Positions 18,501 to 28,514 are shown, numbered from the stretch's first letter. The stretch: 64,000 bases of DNA from Calditrichia bacterium (GCA_020635035.1 JACKAO010000002.1:449707-513706); one strand, 5' to 3'. Notes: a model not told the origin generated them from the letters alone. Numbers and translations: made by a program.

Positions 18501-21049
18501 AATTATTAATTCGGTTGGTTTTCATTTCACTGATTTATATCTGTGCGTTGTTTGCGGGGGATAAGGTTTTTGTCGATGAGAATGGTATTCTCAGGTGGAC
18601 AGATTCAGAAGAAAGTGCATCGTTTTTTGGTATTAATTATGCTGCTCCATTTGCTCATGCTTATCGTTCATTAAAAAAGCTTGGGGTGTCTCATAAGCAG
18701 GCTATTGATATGGATGTTTCGCAATTTGCAAGACTGGAACTAAACGCCTACAGGATACACGTATGGGACAGGGAAGTAAGTGACAGTCTGGGAAACCTGC
18801 TGGAAAATGAACATCTGGATTTGCTGGATTACCTGATTTTTAAGCTGAAAGAAAAGAACATCAATATAATCTTAACACCTATTGCCTGGTGGGGTCCGGG
18901 ATGGCCGGAACCTGATGAAGTAAGCCCCGGATTTACAAATAATTATTCCAAGCAGGATTTGATTACAAGTCTAAAAGCCCGTCAAATTCAGAAGAATTAC
19001 CTGAAACAATTTTTAAATCATCTTAATACTTATACCGGTTTGACTTATAAAGAAGATCCGGATGTTATTGCTTTTGAAGTTATAAATGAACCCAGGCATC
19101 CGGAAGAGACAAAAATTACCACTGAATATATAAATGAAATGGTTGACGTAATCCGAAACGAAAACATTTCAAAACCGGTTTATTATAACATAAGCGAAAA
19201 TTGGAGTAAGGAGCAGGCAGCTGCAGTTTATAATGCGGATATTCAGGGTATTTCTTTTCAGTGGTATCCAACAGGCCTGGTTAAATACAGTGAGCTTACA
19301 GGCAACTATCTTGCCCATGTTAATAACTACCCGGTTCCGGAAATCTCTGAAAACAATTTTCGCAATAAATCACGGATGGTATACGAGTTTGATGCAGCGG
19401 ATATAGCGCAACCGGTAATGTACCCGGCGATGGCACGAAGTTTCAGGGGAGCTGGAATGCAGTGGGCAACGATGTTTTGCTATGATCCATCTTATATGGC
19501 GGCGTATAACACGGAGTATTCCACCCATTATCTTAATTTGCTTTATACACCCAAAAAAGCGATCAGTCTGATGATCGCAGCCAATGTGTTTAAAGAGATA
19601 GAACCTTATCAAAAAATAGAAAATTATCCGGATAATCTGAATTTCAGCTTTTTTAAAATTTCTTATGAGCAGAATTTGAGTGAGATGAATTCACCGGAAA
19701 AATTTTATTATTCAAACACAACTCAAAATACGCCTGTAGATCCTGGAAAACTGCAGCATATTGCTGGTACAGGCTCATCTCCACTGGTTAAATCAAATGG
19801 CACGGGTACCTATTTTATTGACAAAATTGCAGAAAACTGTTGGCGACTGGAGCTTTACCCTGATGTTGTTGAAAGAATGAATCCTTTTGGAAAGAATAGC
19901 CTGGACAACAAAGTAAGGATTCTTCAGAACCGTCCTTCAAAAATGCAATTTCATATTCCAGGTATGGATGATTTATATGTATATGAATATGATACCGGTA
20001 AGGAAGTTTCAGTTACGGATAACACTTTTCTGCTGCAATCGGGCATTTATATTCTTTCAGGTGAAAAATTAAAAACGTTTGCAAAATTGGATTTCAACTA
20101 TCATAACCGTTCACTAAGTGAATTCCCGTCTTTTGCTGAAGAAAATTTTAACGATGAAGTTCTCAACCATTCTGCTGGTCAAATTATTGAAGGCGGAATT
20201 TGGAATGCAGAATTTACAATATTATCACAAGAAAGAATAAACAGGGCAAGCCTTTATTTGCGTCAACCCGGCTGGCGTGGTTTTAGCCAGGTAGAGTTAA
20301 TAAATGATGGAAAGTACAACTATTCTGCTGAAATTAAAGATGGTCTTCAAAATGGATTTATTGAATATTGTGTGCTTGTTGAAAAAGAAAAAAGTGTAAT
20401 AACATATCCTGCGCAAATTAAAAAGAACCCGAATGATTGGGACTTCTATGCTTTGGATAATGTCTGGAAATTAAAAATATTACCACAAAACAGGGCGCTC
20501 AGCTTATTTGATCCGGACAAAGATTTTTCCAATGTAATTTATCCAAATGTTTGGCAATCGATTGAATTCAGAGCACATACCGTTTGGAATCAGGATAATA
20601 AAGCTTTACTTAGTATAGATCTGAATAAATTGAAAAAACCCTGCGATGATTTCACTTTTCAGATTGAATTGGATAATAAATTAATAAACAGCAATCTGTC
20701 TGAGTTCAATTTTGCAGAGTTTGAAATCAGTAATCCTTCACAAAATCTGGATGAATTAATTTGCCGGTTTATTTCCACAGACTACCAGGTTAAGGAAATA
20801 AAGATAGTTCCAGCAGAAACAGGTAAGAAGATCAGAATACCATTGAATACATTTGAAAATAAACCTTTTGTACTGCTACCAAGGCCTTATCCACATTTTT
20901 TGCCATACTGGTTTCAAAGGAATAACAATGCAATGGAATCTCCAGATAATCTGAGTTTTATACAATTTTCAATTCCCACAAAGAACTGGACGGGTGAGCA
21001 AATACAACTTAAGCTGGGTGAAATAAGTCTGATAAAACAAGCTGAATAA
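18497..21049 (+). CDS. GH-A clan (GH5/cellulase-like) glycoside hydrolase, secreted, multi-domain
   Basis: 850 residues; ATG at 18497 overlaps the galactanase stop. Signal peptide MKLLIRLVFISLIYICALFAG. Residues about 25-370 form a clan-A TIM barrel: acid/base Glu198 in FEVINEPRH and nucleophile candidate Glu297 in MVYEFDAAD. Long C-terminal beta-sandwich modules follow (about 390-850); no T9SS tail was found, unlike its neighbour. The nearest recognisable type is GH5-like beta-mannanase/galactanase-type enzymes, but the family is not certain. Coupling to GH53 suggests it works on galactan or galactomannan fragments, perhaps as an exo-acting partner. Confidence 0.78.
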   Translation: MKLLIRLVFISLIYICALFAGDKVFVDENGILRWTDSEESASFFGINYAAPFAHAYRSLKKLGVSHKQAIDMDVSQFARLELNAYRIHVWDREVSDSLGNLLENEHLDLLDYLIFKLKEKNINIILTPIAWWGPGWPEPDEVSPGFTNNYSKQDLITSLKARQIQKNYLKQFLNHLNTYTGLTYKEDPDVIAFEVINEPRHPEETKITTEYINEMVDVIRNENISKPVYYNISENWSKEQAAAVYNADIQGISFQWYPTGLVKYSELTGNYLAHVNNYPVPEISENNFRNKSRMVYEFDAADIAQPVMYPAMARSFRGAGMQWATMFCYDPSYMAAYNTEYSTHYLNLLYTPKKAISLMIAANVFKEIEPYQKIENYPDNLNFSFFKISYEQNLSEMNSPEKFYYSNTTQNTPVDPGKLQHIAGTGSSPLVKSNGTGTYFIDKIAENCWRLELYPDVVERMNPFGKNSLDNKVRILQNRPSKMQFHIPGMDDLYVYEYDTGKEVSVTDNTFLLQSGIYILSGEKLKTFAKLDFNYHNRSLSEFPSFAEENFNDEVLNHSAGQIIEGGIWNAEFTILSQERINRASLYLRQPGWRGFSQVELINDGKYNYSAEIKDGLQNGFIEYCVLVEKEKSVITYPAQIKKNPNDWDFYALDNVWKLKILPQNRALSLFDPDKDFSNVIYPNVWQSIEFRAHTVWNQDNKALLSIDLNKLKKPCDDFTFQIELDNKLINSNLSEFNFAEFEISNPSQNLDELICRFISTDYQVKEIKIVPAETGKKIRIPLNTFENKPFVLLPRPYPHFLPYWFQRNNNAMESPDNLSFIQFSIPTKNWTGEQIQLKLGEISLIKQAE

Positions 21050-21157
21050 AAGCGGATAGTGCGGTCAATTTATTGTATGATATTGAAAAAGTTAAGGCAA
21101 GATAAAGCAATTTTGAAAAACTAATGACTATAATCTCTCACAGATCAGGAGTTTAAA

Positions 21158-22972
21158 ATGTCGACTTTAGATTTTACGATTGTAATTGTATATCTGGTGG
21201 CAATGGTTGGTATCGGGATTTATTTCCAGAGAAAAGCATCGGCAGGTATCGATTCATATTTCTTGGGGCAACGCGGTTTGCCATGGTGGGCCTTAGGGGC
21301 ATCAGGTATGTCTTCAAATCTTGATGTCAGTGGTACAATGATCAACACGGCATTTATTTTTGCTCTTGGTGCCAGTGGTTTTTTTATTGAAATCCGCGGC
21401 GGGGTTACGCTGATTATGGCATTTTTAATGATCTTTCAGGGAAAATGGAACCGCAGGGCCCTGGTAATGACGCTTGCGGAATGGATGCATTTTCGTTTTG
21501 GTAAAGACCGCCAGGGAGATGTGGCAAGATTGATTGCAGCCTTTTCGATAATCATTGTTACGATTGCAATGATAACCTATTTTGCAATTGGATCAGGAAA
21601 ATTTGTTGCAGAATTTTTAAGTATCCCCGCTTTCCTTGGTTTATCTCCGGAGTTTTGGGCGGCGACTCTTATGATTGTATTGGCAATGATTTACACCGTC
21701 GCGTCAGGCTTGTATGGTGTGGTTTGGACAGATGTTTTCCAGGGGATTTTAATATTTGGCACAATTTTCTTCATCTGCGCACTTTCGTTTTTTTATTTTG
21801 ATCTCCCTGATATTTTTAATGTTTCTGTTCCGCTTCGGGAAGGCGGATTTATGGCATTGGAAACCACCCGGGATGCCTGGACAAATCTTTGGCCATCCTG
21901 GACGCTCAATATGCCCCAGGAATCTACCTATTCTATCTATAATCTGTTTGGTATAGCGATTCTTTTTTACCTGGTAAAAGTTACAATTGAAGGCAGCGGC
22001 GGGACAAGCCAATATATGATTCAGCGTTTCTTCGCATCCCGCAGTGACAGGGAATCAGGGTTGCTTTCATTATTTTGGACAACGCTTTTAGCTTTTCGCT
22101 GGCCGTTTATTGCCGCTATTGCAATAATGGGTATTGTTCTCGGAACTCAGCAAGGTGTAATTCAGGATCCGGAAACAGTATTGCCGGCGGTGATAAATCA
22201 CATGGTTCCGATTGGGATTAAGGGTTTACTTGTGGCAGGCTTGATGGCTGCGGCAATGTCTACGTTTGATTCCACAGTTAACGCAGGTGCAGCCTACTGG
22301 GTAAAAGATATATATCAGACATATATCAATCCACAGGCAACGGAAAAACAACTGCTTTCGCACAGCCGCTGGTCTTCCGTATTGCTGGTAGTTTTAGGTC
22401 TGGGTTTTATGCTTTTGATTAACAATATAAATGATATCTGGGGCTACATAACATCCAGTCTCGGAGCAGGATTGCTTATACCTACACTTGCACGCTGGTA
22501 CTGGTGGCGAATGAATGGTTACGGATTTGCGGTTGGAACAGCAGCCGGTATGATAGCAGCCGTACTGCAAAGAATTTTTCTGCCGGACATTCCTGAATAT
22601 TCAGCATTTATTATAACCACGGTCTCATCATTAATAGGGATGATAATAGGAACATATTCGGCCCCGGCTACTGATGAAGCTGTTTTGTTAGAATTTTACA
22701 AACGTACTCGTCCGTTTGGATTTTGGGGTCCAATTCGCAAAAAGATCAGCAGCCAGACAATGGAAAGAATTAACAAAGAAAACAAACGCGACATTATCGC
22801 CACCTTTTTTGCTGTTCCCTGGCAGGTTGTCTTATTCCTGACGGGCATGTCCATAATACTGAAACGCTGGGATCAGTTTGCCTGGTTATTAGTGGTTTTA
22901 GCTGCATTATCACTGGGTTTATATTTCAAATGGTTCCGTCATTTATCGGATGAAGTAAAAGTTGACAGTTAA
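21158..22972 (+). CDS. Sodium:solute symporter (SSS family), probably sugar
   Basis: 604 residues, about a dozen to fourteen TM helices. Signature parts of the SSS/SLC5 family are visible: N-terminal DFTIVIVYLVAMVGIGIYF, the FLGQRGLPWWALGASGMSSNL stretch (cut here to FLGQRGLPWW) of TM1-2, and GLMAAAMSTFDSTVNAGAAYWVKD, where Ser/Thr residues of the Na+ site sit. Length matches sugar-type SSS proteins with a C-terminal extension. ATG at 21158 follows AGGAG. It comes about 110 bases after the GH-A enzyme and probably carries the mono- or disaccharide product (galactose or similar) across the inner membrane. Confidence 0.88.
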   Translation: MSTLDFTIVIVYLVAMVGIGIYFQRKASAGIDSYFLGQRGLPWWALGASGMSSNLDVSGTMINTAFIFALGASGFFIEIRGGVTLIMAFLMIFQGKWNRRALVMTLAEWMHFRFGKDRQGDVARLIAAFSIIIVTIAMITYFAIGSGKFVAEFLSIPAFLGLSPEFWAATLMIVLAMIYTVASGLYGVVWTDVFQGILIFGTIFFICALSFFYFDLPDIFNVSVPLREGGFMALETTRDAWTNLWPSWTLNMPQESTYSIYNLFGIAILFYLVKVTIEGSGGTSQYMIQRFFASRSDRESGLLSLFWTTLLAFRWPFIAAIAIMGIVLGTQQGVIQDPETVLPAVINHMVPIGIKGLLVAGLMAAAMSTFDSTVNAGAAYWVKDIYQTYINPQATEKQLLSHSRWSSVLLVVLGLGFMLLINNINDIWGYITSSLGAGLLIPTLARWYWWRMNGYGFAVGTAAGMIAAVLQRIFLPDIPEYSAFIITTVSSLIGMIIGTYSAPATDEAVLLEFYKRTRPFGFWGPIRKKISSQTMERINKENKRDIIATFFAVPWQVVLFLTGMSIILKRWDQFAWLLVVLAALSLGLYFKWFRHLSDEVKVDS

Positions 22973-23211
22973 ATCATTGGTAAAAGTTATGCACATTTTA
23001 AAAAGAACTGAAAATGGTAATTTTTTTTGAAAGCTTTGGTTGAGATTTTCAAAATACCAAACTATAAAATTGGCTAAACTCAATAATATCAACGATTTGG
23101 GTCGTTTTATTTGCTGGATGTTGCAAAGTGGAAACATAAATCCCACTTTTTGATATACGCGGGTATACCTGGTTATCAACAACTTATCCACAATTTGTGG
23201 GAATTGAAAAA
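22973..23211. other. AT-rich intergenic region with two DnaA-box-like sites
   Basis: No gene seen in this 239-bp gap. Two matches to the TTATNCACA DnaA-box pattern are on the + strand: TTATGCACA at 22987-22995 and TTATCCACA at 23184-23192. A near match (TTATCAACA) lies at about 23173-23181, and the palindrome GGTATACC at 23162-23169. There are no dnaA/dnaN genes nearby, so this is not called an origin. Confidence 0.35.
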
Positions 23212-24399
23212 ATGGTAAAATTACAAATAAAAATTATGCAACTCATTAAAATTTTTACTATAAGTCTGAGTTTTCTGATAATGCTCAGTAGCTGCAATGA
23301 AACAGATAAGAATTTTAAAACATTCTTATTTGAATTAGCAGATGTACCTGAGCAGAATCGTCAAGCAGTTCTTGATACCTGGATGAATAAAGTTTATGAG
23401 TTTCCAATTGTTGAAGACACACTTGTATATTTTATTTACCGTAATGAAAAAGATATGCCGGTATTCCTGACCGGAGACATGAATTCATGGCAGAAAGGGA
23501 TTCTGCCATTACTTAGAATTATTGGTACAGATTATTACTACTGTGAATATCATTTTCCTTTGGATGCCCGCGTTGAATACAAGTTTATTGCTGGAGATCA
23601 ATTCGTCAATGATCCCTATAATGAAAGACGCTCAGGTGGCGGATATGGTGAGAACTCGCTTTTAATGATGCCGGATTATGAATTTCCTTCGGAGATTTTA
23701 GCCAAAAGATCGGTTATATATACAAAACTCGATACAGCAGCCTTCCGGCAAAACAAAACATCAGCAAGCTATCCTTTCTATTTCTACAGACATGACAGTT
23801 CCTCTAATACTTCACCACTGGTAGTGTTTACAGACGGTTCCGATTATATCAATTTTGCACAGGCGCCAACGATTCTTGATAATCTTATCCGTGATAATAA
23901 GATACCTGCCATAAACGCATTGTTTGTTGATCCTAAAGACCGCATGAAAGAATACTGGATGGATGAAAGTTTTACAACTTTGTTGATTGAGGAAATTTTG
24001 CCTTTTGTGAGAAAAGAGTATCAGATAAATCCGGATAACACCTATCTGGGTGGCGTTTCACTTGGGGGCCTGTTTTCTCTTTATGCTCTGAAAAATTATA
24101 GTTCTGAGTTAGCAGGAGTTTTCTCGCAATCAGGGGCAATATGGGTTGACAGCCTTCGCATTCTTGATGAATTAAAAAATGCTGATTTTTCAAATGTTAA
24201 ACTTTATTACAGTTACGGCAGTTTTGAAAATCAGGATAGTGTGCATCACAGGTTAAATACCTTTCTCACAAAAAAATCGGCCCGTTTTTCATGGGATTTA
24301 TTCCATGAAGGACATGCATGGGGCAGCTGGAAAGGACATCTGGATAATGCGCTTATCTATTTATTGAACAAAAGGAAGAGTGGGCAAAATGCCAATTAA
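23212..24399 (+). CDS. CE1-type esterase lipoprotein with N-terminal glycogen-binding-like (CBM48/E-set) domain
   Basis: About 395 residues. Starts at 23212 or 23236 both give a lipoprotein signal (FLIMLSSC); no clear ribosome site decides. An E-set domain (about 60-150) has the CBM48-like string PVFLTGDMNSWQKG and the YKFIAGDQFVNDPYN pattern. The esterase domain (about 170-390) has the elbow GGVSLGG with Ser283 and a late His in FHEGHAWGSW. This domain order matches Fes/IroD-like and polysaccharide esterases. It overlaps the TrmB regulator gene by 11 bases, so the two are probably co-expressed. Likely job: de-esterifying a sugar substrate at the cell envelope. Confidence 0.85.
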   Translation: MVKLQIKIMQLIKIFTISLSFLIMLSSCNETDKNFKTFLFELADVPEQNRQAVLDTWMNKVYEFPIVEDTLVYFIYRNEKDMPVFLTGDMNSWQKGILPLLRIIGTDYYYCEYHFPLDARVEYKFIAGDQFVNDPYNERRSGGGYGENSLLMMPDYEFPSEILAKRSVIYTKLDTAAFRQNKTSASYPFYFYRHDSSSNTSPLVVFTDGSDYINFAQAPTILDNLIRDNKIPAINALFVDPKDRMKEYWMDESFTTLLIEEILPFVRKEYQINPDNTYLGGVSLGGLFSLYALKNYSSELAGVFSQSGAIWVDSLRILDELKNADFSNVKLYYSYGSFENQDSVHHRLNTFLTKKSARFSWDLFHEGHAWGSWKGHLDNALIYLLNKRKSGQNAN

Positions 24400-25252
24400 T
24401 GAAATCGCTTTAAGAATGAAAAAACTGGGCTTTACCACTTATGAAGCGAAAGCCTATATCTCGTTGCTGCAAAACCATCCGGCTACGCGTTACGAGTTAA
24501 GCAAAAATTCCGGTGTGCCAAGGTCTGCCATTTATGATACAATCCGAAAACTTGAAACGACAGGAGCTGTTAACGGGCTTTATACCGAACCGCAAAAATA
24601 CATTCCATTACCTCCGGATCAGTTGTTTGATCTTCTGGAACGACAGTTCAAGGAAAGAATAGAAGAAGTCCGCGGTTCAATGAAACAGTTTGAGACATCT
24701 GTTGAACCTGGACATTTATGGAATATCGTCGGGTATGAGAACCTGATTCACAAAGCAAGAGAAATGATTGAACGGGCTGAGAATTCAATCTACCTGTCGG
24801 TTTGGAACAGGGAAGCGGAAATGCTTAAAGATGAAATTAGCCATGCACAGAAAAAAGGGGTTAAACTTATAGCTTTTTCCTTCACTGAATTAAGTTATAC
24901 AACAGACTGTCTTTATAGTTATTCATTGAATGAGTCGGATATAGAAAAATTCTGGGATCATAAAATTATTCTTGTTGTCGATCAAAAAGAGCTGCTGATG
25001 GGCGAAGCTGACAATATGTTCTCAAAAAAATCAGCCTGGACATACAATACAGCTATTGTTGATATCGCGACCAATCATATCATTCTTGATATTACATTAT
25101 TTGGCCTGCGTAACAATGTTGATGTTTCAAAAACAGTTATCGCAATGCAAAAAGGGGATTCTAAAAAATTACAGGATTTACTTTCATCTTCAGCACCGGT
25201 TCCTCTTGATAATGCCATTAATAAGATACTTCGGCGAAAAAATGGAATTTAA
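24389..25252 (+). CDS. TrmB-family sugar-responsive transcriptional regulator
   Basis: 287 residues. The ATG at 24389 lies 10 bases after AGGAAG; an earlier GTG at 24380 is too close to it. N-terminal winged helix-turn-helix (about 3-75: MKKLGFTTYEAKAYISLLQ, then NSGVPRSAIYDTIRKLE) is classic TrmB. Residues about 105-230 form the PLD-like effector half (YENLIHKAREMIERAENSIYLSVWN) that in archaeal TrmB joins a sugar-binding domain. TrmB proteins are best known from archaea as maltose/trehalose regulators; bacterial members are fewer. As the only regulator in the 0-28 kb locus, it probably controls the alpha-glucan genes around it, including the GH13 enzyme 72 bases downstream. Confidence 0.9.
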   Translation: MPINEIALRMKKLGFTTYEAKAYISLLQNHPATRYELSKNSGVPRSAIYDTIRKLETTGAVNGLYTEPQKYIPLPPDQLFDLLERQFKERIEEVRGSMKQFETSVEPGHLWNIVGYENLIHKAREMIERAENSIYLSVWNREAEMLKDEISHAQKKGVKLIAFSFTELSYTTDCLYSYSLNESDIEKFWDHKIILVVDQKELLMGEADNMFSKKSAWTYNTAIVDIATNHIILDITLFGLRNNVDVSKTVIAMQKGDSKKLQDLLSSSAPVPLDNAINKILRRKNGI

Positions 25253-25324
25253 CCTGGCCGGTTTAATAAAATTAAAAGTAAAACCGAGGATCGGCTGAAG
25301 TAAAAAATTAAAATGGAGTTAAAA

Positions 25325-28021
25325 ATGCAGGTTCTGAAAAAAATATTATTTTCGCTAATTACATTGTTTATTACAAGTTCGCTTGTTTATTCTCAGGAAA
25401 GCGTTGATGTCACGTTCCGTTATCAGGGCGCAGCGCAAACCTATTTAGTTGGCGAATTTAACAGTTGGAATAATTCCAGTTGGCCAATGACTTACTCAGG
25501 AATTTGGACGCGGACAGAGCGGCTTGAAATGGGAACTTATAACTATAAGTTTTACACCGGGGTTAATCCCTGGCCAAATGACCCGTTAAATCATCATGTA
25601 AATACAAGTGATAATAATAATTCACTTATTTATGTAAAAAATCCTACCATCTACCATTTTTTACCGAACAACCGGACAGGTTTTGTAGAAGAGAGTACTC
25701 CTACAATTACAGTTTATCTGTATCCTAAAGTAGGAACAATTGTTGATACAGCATCTCTCGTTTTAAAAGTTGATGAAAATGTTTATTCACATATTGGTTC
25801 ATATTATTCTTTTAGTACAAAACAATTAGTATACCCGGTACAGGATGCATTGGCAGATGGTAGTCATAAAGCCATTCTTACAGTTGGAGAAAACAGCGAC
25901 TCGGTTACATTTGTAGTGCAGGCAAAATCTACAGTACTTTCACCCTTACCGGAATATGCTGAACATGGTGTAACTTTGCCTTCTGTATCTTCTAATGATT
26001 CAGTAACTTTCAGATTGCGTGTACCCGGGGTTAATTCGGTCGCTTTAAAAATCGCTCAGGAAGGACAAAATCCTGCTACAGGTGATGCAATTCTTATGCG
26101 CAAAGATCCGGACTCTGATAATTGGTGGATTAATTTAAAATTATCAGAAGGTGGATATGAATACGTTTATCAAACGGATCTTGGAGGGAGTTTTTATGAT
26201 CCCTGGGGTAAATGGAACGGAACATATGGTTCAAGGTTTTATGTAGGTTCTGCGGGCTTGACTGCTGATGATTATGAGTGGCACTCTGTTGACTATGAAA
26301 AACCAGAGCCAGAGAGACTAATCATTTATGAAATGAATGTATCTGAAACAGGTGGTGGATATTTTGGATTATCTGCGGGGCAGGCAGGATTTTATGAACT
26401 TTCGCAACTGATGGCACATTTTGACTCTCTTGGTATAAATGCCATTGAGTTAATGCCTGTTATGGATTTTGGTTCTGTTGGTACATCAGGTTTTTCGTGG
26501 GGTTATGATCTGAATTCCTATTTTGCACTTGAGCCTTCTTATGGTACCCCTTATGATTTTAAAGCTCTTGTGGATTCTGCCCATACGCACGGAATTGCAG
26601 TTCTATTAGATGTTGTATATAATCACCTTAATGACCCGGGTCCCTTGTGGATGATGCAGCCGGACTTTTCCAAAAATCCGTATTTTAAGAGCAATGATGA
26701 TTTGCGTTATAATGAAGATCAGCTTTTTTTCTTTAAGGACCTTGATCATTGGACGGATGAAACACAGGAGATAGTTTATAAATCTCTGAAAATGTGGATT
26801 GATGAATACAGAATAGATGGCTTCCGATATGATTTTACACAAGGTATTGGCTGGGATCTCGAGGAGCCGGATTACGGGATTTTAGGCTGGGCTGATAAGA
26901 TTGATGCCGATTATGATGGTAAAATATATCAAATTGCAGAACATCTTCCTGAAAGCCCGGCACTAATTTATTATAGCGGTCTGACAGGAGGATGGCACGA
27001 TAGCTATCACGATGAAGTTTTTGATGAAGCACGTTTTAAAAATACAACCTTGTCTGATTTTGAGTCCAAAGTAATTGATTTAAGCGCTTATCCGGGAAAT
27101 GACACACCATCAAGTCCTACAAAATATGCAAACCGAACCGAACCGGTCAACGCAAATAATAACCATGATGAGCAATCATTGATTTATGAAATGACAAATT
27201 TCCAGGGTGTTTCTATGGATGATGCGATTGTTAGGGATAAATTGTATGCAACCTTAATGTTTACATCACTCGGTATTCCAATGCTTTGGGAAGGACAGGA
27301 ATTCGCAGAATCACGCGGCTGGAGTGGTTTGGATGGTGCTGATAAACTTTCTTACAGACCTGTTCAGTGGAACTTGCTGAACACCGATAGTGGAACGGAT
27401 CACTTTCAATATTACAGAAGTCTTATCCATCAAAGACGTGATAATCCTGCTCTGTATCGGGGAGAGTTAAGAAAGTTATATAAGTATAATACCGAAAAAG
27501 TTATGGTTTGGGGATTTGAAGACAACGTGACCGATAAAAAAATTATGTGTGTGGTAAATTTCAGTTCTGGTTCACAATCAATTACAAATGTACCATGGTT
27601 AAGCACAGGAACATGGTACAGTATTTTTGACACAACAGCGATTGTGATTGATGCAAATCCATTGCCAGAATTATCGATTGACGGTTTTACCGCCCTTGTT
27701 TACTCCAATAAACCGGATAGTATTGCACTTTCTATTGCTGAACCATTGGCTGTACCTTCAGAGTTTAGTCTTTCTCAAAATTACCCGAATCCATTTAACC
27801 CGACAACAACCATCGAATATAGTATAAACAAACCGAGTGAAGTAGAAATAATTATTTATGACCTTCAGGGAAGGCGTATCCAATCATTGCTGAATAAAAA
27901 GCAGAATGCGGGCAGCTATTCAGTCAACTTTACAGCTGAGAACCTTGCCAGTGGTATTTATTATTATACTTTTAAAGCCGGATCTTTTATCCAAACCCGG
28001 AAAATGGTTGTTTTAAAATAG
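25325..28021 (+). CDS. Secreted GH13 alpha-amylase/branching-type enzyme with T9SS sorting domain
   Basis: 898 residues. ATG at 25325 has GGAG 7 bases upstream; an ATG at 25313 lies before that site. Signal peptide (MQVLKKILFSLITLFITSSLVYSQ). An N-terminal CBM48-like domain (VDVTFRYQGAAQTYLVGEFNSWN, shown in part: YLVGEFNSWN) and a second E-set domain precede the GH13 barrel: region I DVVYNH, region II DGFRYDFTQG with nucleophile Asp503, region III QIAEHLPE with Glu539, region IV NNHDEQ with Asp615. The order E-set plus barrel resembles branching/debranching enzymes (GH13 subfamilies 8-11, 14) more than simple amylases. T9SS tail at the end (NYPNPFNPTTTI ... GIYYYTF ... RKMVVLK). Terminator follows. 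Confidence 0.9.
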   Translation: MQVLKKILFSLITLFITSSLVYSQESVDVTFRYQGAAQTYLVGEFNSWNNSSWPMTYSGIWTRTERLEMGTYNYKFYTGVNPWPNDPLNHHVNTSDNNNSLIYVKNPTIYHFLPNNRTGFVEESTPTITVYLYPKVGTIVDTASLVLKVDENVYSHIGSYYSFSTKQLVYPVQDALADGSHKAILTVGENSDSVTFVVQAKSTVLSPLPEYAEHGVTLPSVSSNDSVTFRLRVPGVNSVALKIAQEGQNPATGDAILMRKDPDSDNWWINLKLSEGGYEYVYQTDLGGSFYDPWGKWNGTYGSRFYVGSAGLTADDYEWHSVDYEKPEPERLIIYEMNVSETGGGYFGLSAGQAGFYELSQLMAHFDSLGINAIELMPVMDFGSVGTSGFSWGYDLNSYFALEPSYGTPYDFKALVDSAHTHGIAVLLDVVYNHLNDPGPLWMMQPDFSKNPYFKSNDDLRYNEDQLFFFKDLDHWTDETQEIVYKSLKMWIDEYRIDGFRYDFTQGIGWDLEEPDYGILGWADKIDADYDGKIYQIAEHLPESPALIYYSGLTGGWHDSYHDEVFDEARFKNTTLSDFESKVIDLSAYPGNDTPSSPTKYANRTEPVNANNNHDEQSLIYEMTNFQGVSMDDAIVRDKLYATLMFTSLGIPMLWEGQEFAESRGWSGLDGADKLSYRPVQWNLLNTDSGTDHFQYYRSLIHQRRDNPALYRGELRKLYKYNTEKVMVWGFEDNVTDKKIMCVVNFSSGSQSITNVPWLSTGTWYSIFDTTAIVIDANPLPELSIDGFTALVYSNKPDSIALSIAEPLAVPSEFSLSQNYPNPFNPTTTIEYSINKPSEVEIIIYDLQGRRIQSLLNKKQNAGSYSVNFTAENLASGIYYYTFKAGSFIQTRKMVVLK

Positions 28022-28030
28022 ATTTTCTTT

Positions 28031-28066
28031 GCAATGCTGTCTTTTACAGGCGGCATTGCTTCTTTT
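28031..28066 (+). terminator. Rho-independent terminator after the GH13/T9SS gene
   Basis: GCAATGC (28031-28037) pairs with GCATTGC (28053-28059), with an inner TGT/ACA pairing, followed by TTCTTTTC. Closes the carbohydrate locus. Confidence 0.7.
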
Positions 28067-28110
28067 CTTAAAGATGACATATTTCTTCCATTTTTGTCGT
28101 TATAGATCCT

Positions 28111-28506
28111 ATGACTTCAATTAAGCAGCTTTCAGATGTTTTTGATGATATAATCTGCGGAAATGGCGTAAAACGCAGTCTGCATGATTTATCTTTTAAT
28201 GGACAGGATTACAGCACGCTATTTGTTGAAAGATTAGTTGCCCAGAATTTTAAGCCAGCGGTGGTAAAATCAATCAATGTTGATGTTGGGATACGCTTTC
28301 CTGCTTTTATATTGCTGAATGGAGTAGCGTTATATGGCCACTTGTTCTGGGAAGTTTTTACCGATAAGCGAAAGCGCAAAATATGGGGATCGGTAATAAG
28401 AAACGAAAAAGGAGACTGGAAGCATGTTATTCCCGGAAACAGCACAAAAGAAATTTACATTAACCTCGAGCAACCACAATCCGTTGATATTAATTATCTG
28501 ACCTGA
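28111..28506 (+). CDS. Hypothetical protein, 131 aa
   Basis: I do not recognise the family. 131 residues, no signal peptide or TM helix, moderate charge, with a mid-protein hydrophobic strand pattern (FPAFILLNGVALYGHLFWEVF) and a late KIWGSVIRNEKGDWKHVIPG. It has no clear ribosome site and ends 8 bases before the convergent stress-protein gene. Codon use is like its neighbours, so it is probably real. It is flanked by a terminator, so is transcribed separately. Confidence 0.55.
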   Translation: MTSIKQLSDVFDDIICGNGVKRSLHDLSFNGQDYSTLFVERLVAQNFKPAVVKSINVDVGIRFPAFILLNGVALYGHLFWEVFTDKRKRKIWGSVIRNEKGDWKHVIPGNSTKEIYINLEQPQSVDINYLT

Positions 28507-28514
28507 TTAATAAA

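Noticed and set aside
22973..23211. Chromosomal origin of replication
   Set aside because: Only two full DnaA-box matches and no dnaA, dnaN, gyrB, rpmH or parAB genes nearby.
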